From Paramacrobiotus richtersi (lineage: Eukaryota > Tardigrada > Eutardigrada > Parachela > Macrobiotidae): DNA of 29,282 nt. How positions within the stretch are numbered: the first letter of the stretch is position 1; the number at the start of each line of letters is the position of its first letter. The stretch spans positions 1 through 29,282 of the forward strand of contig JAQGAU010000390.1 of NCBI GenBank assembly GCA_034698045.1, in the 5' to 3' direction. Made by a program: the position numbers and the translations under genes. Of the stretch, positions 29,256 to 29,282 are shown piece by piece. The notes beneath the pieces were generated by a model that saw only the letters and a program-made list of their open reading frames with translations, was not told the DNA's origin and ran no database searches.

Positions 29256-29282
29256 GTATGTTATTCGACCAAGCTTCTGTTG

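Noticed and set aside
1-29282. tRNA, rRNA and CRISPR signals
   Set aside because: I looked by eye for tRNA B-box patterns, rRNA-like blocks and regularly spaced repeats and found none. A covariance-model scan was not possible.

Overview
This looks like eukaryotic nuclear DNA from a small invertebrate. Genes are split by short GT-AG introns, intergenic DNA is AT-leaning, and there are remnants of non-LTR retrotransposons and a DNA transposon. I see no bacterial operons, rRNA, tRNA or CRISPR. The F-box proteins here resemble, from memory, a large hypothetical-protein family of tardigrades (Hypsibius-like). That is a guess I could not test.

The left two thirds is dominated by two multi-copy gene families. 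The first combines an N-terminal Ser/Lys and Cys-rich exon, two small Tudor/Agenet-like segments, an F-box and a family-specific C-terminal half. There are four bodies: A (+, 2838-4316), B (-, 5602-7484), D (-, 9285-11178) and C (-, 18399-19960). There is also an orphan first exon at 386-550. All four bodies carry frame breaks relative to each other: a 7-nt insertion and 1-nt deletion in A, a 2-nt deletion in B, an in-frame stop and further indel in C, and an exact 7-bp tandem duplication in D. They are either a decaying cluster or an error-prone stretch of assembly.

The second family is a two-repeat protein of unknown function. Copy F (-, 13826-16784) assembles into a complete five-exon, 422-residue protein. 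Copy E (+, 11815 to about 13550) faces it tail to tail. E has lost recognisable 5' exons and carries a retrotransposon 3' end between its last exons. A and B form a similar tail-to-tail pair. The first exon of B plus about 700 bp upstream is duplicated in direct orientation at 386-1287.

The right third is gene-poor. It holds a decayed Tc1/mariner-like transposase fragment (about 21230-21508), a short retroelement-like ORF (22221-22424), a small two-exon gene (24532-24858), and a 5'-truncated non-LTR retrotransposon with a (TAA)8 tail (26018-26891). At the right edge is the start of a secreted-protein gene built from phase-1 micro-exons (28534 onward). The F-box proteins would be expected to act as substrate receptors of SCF ubiquitin ligases if expressed. 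Nothing in the sequence says what they bind.
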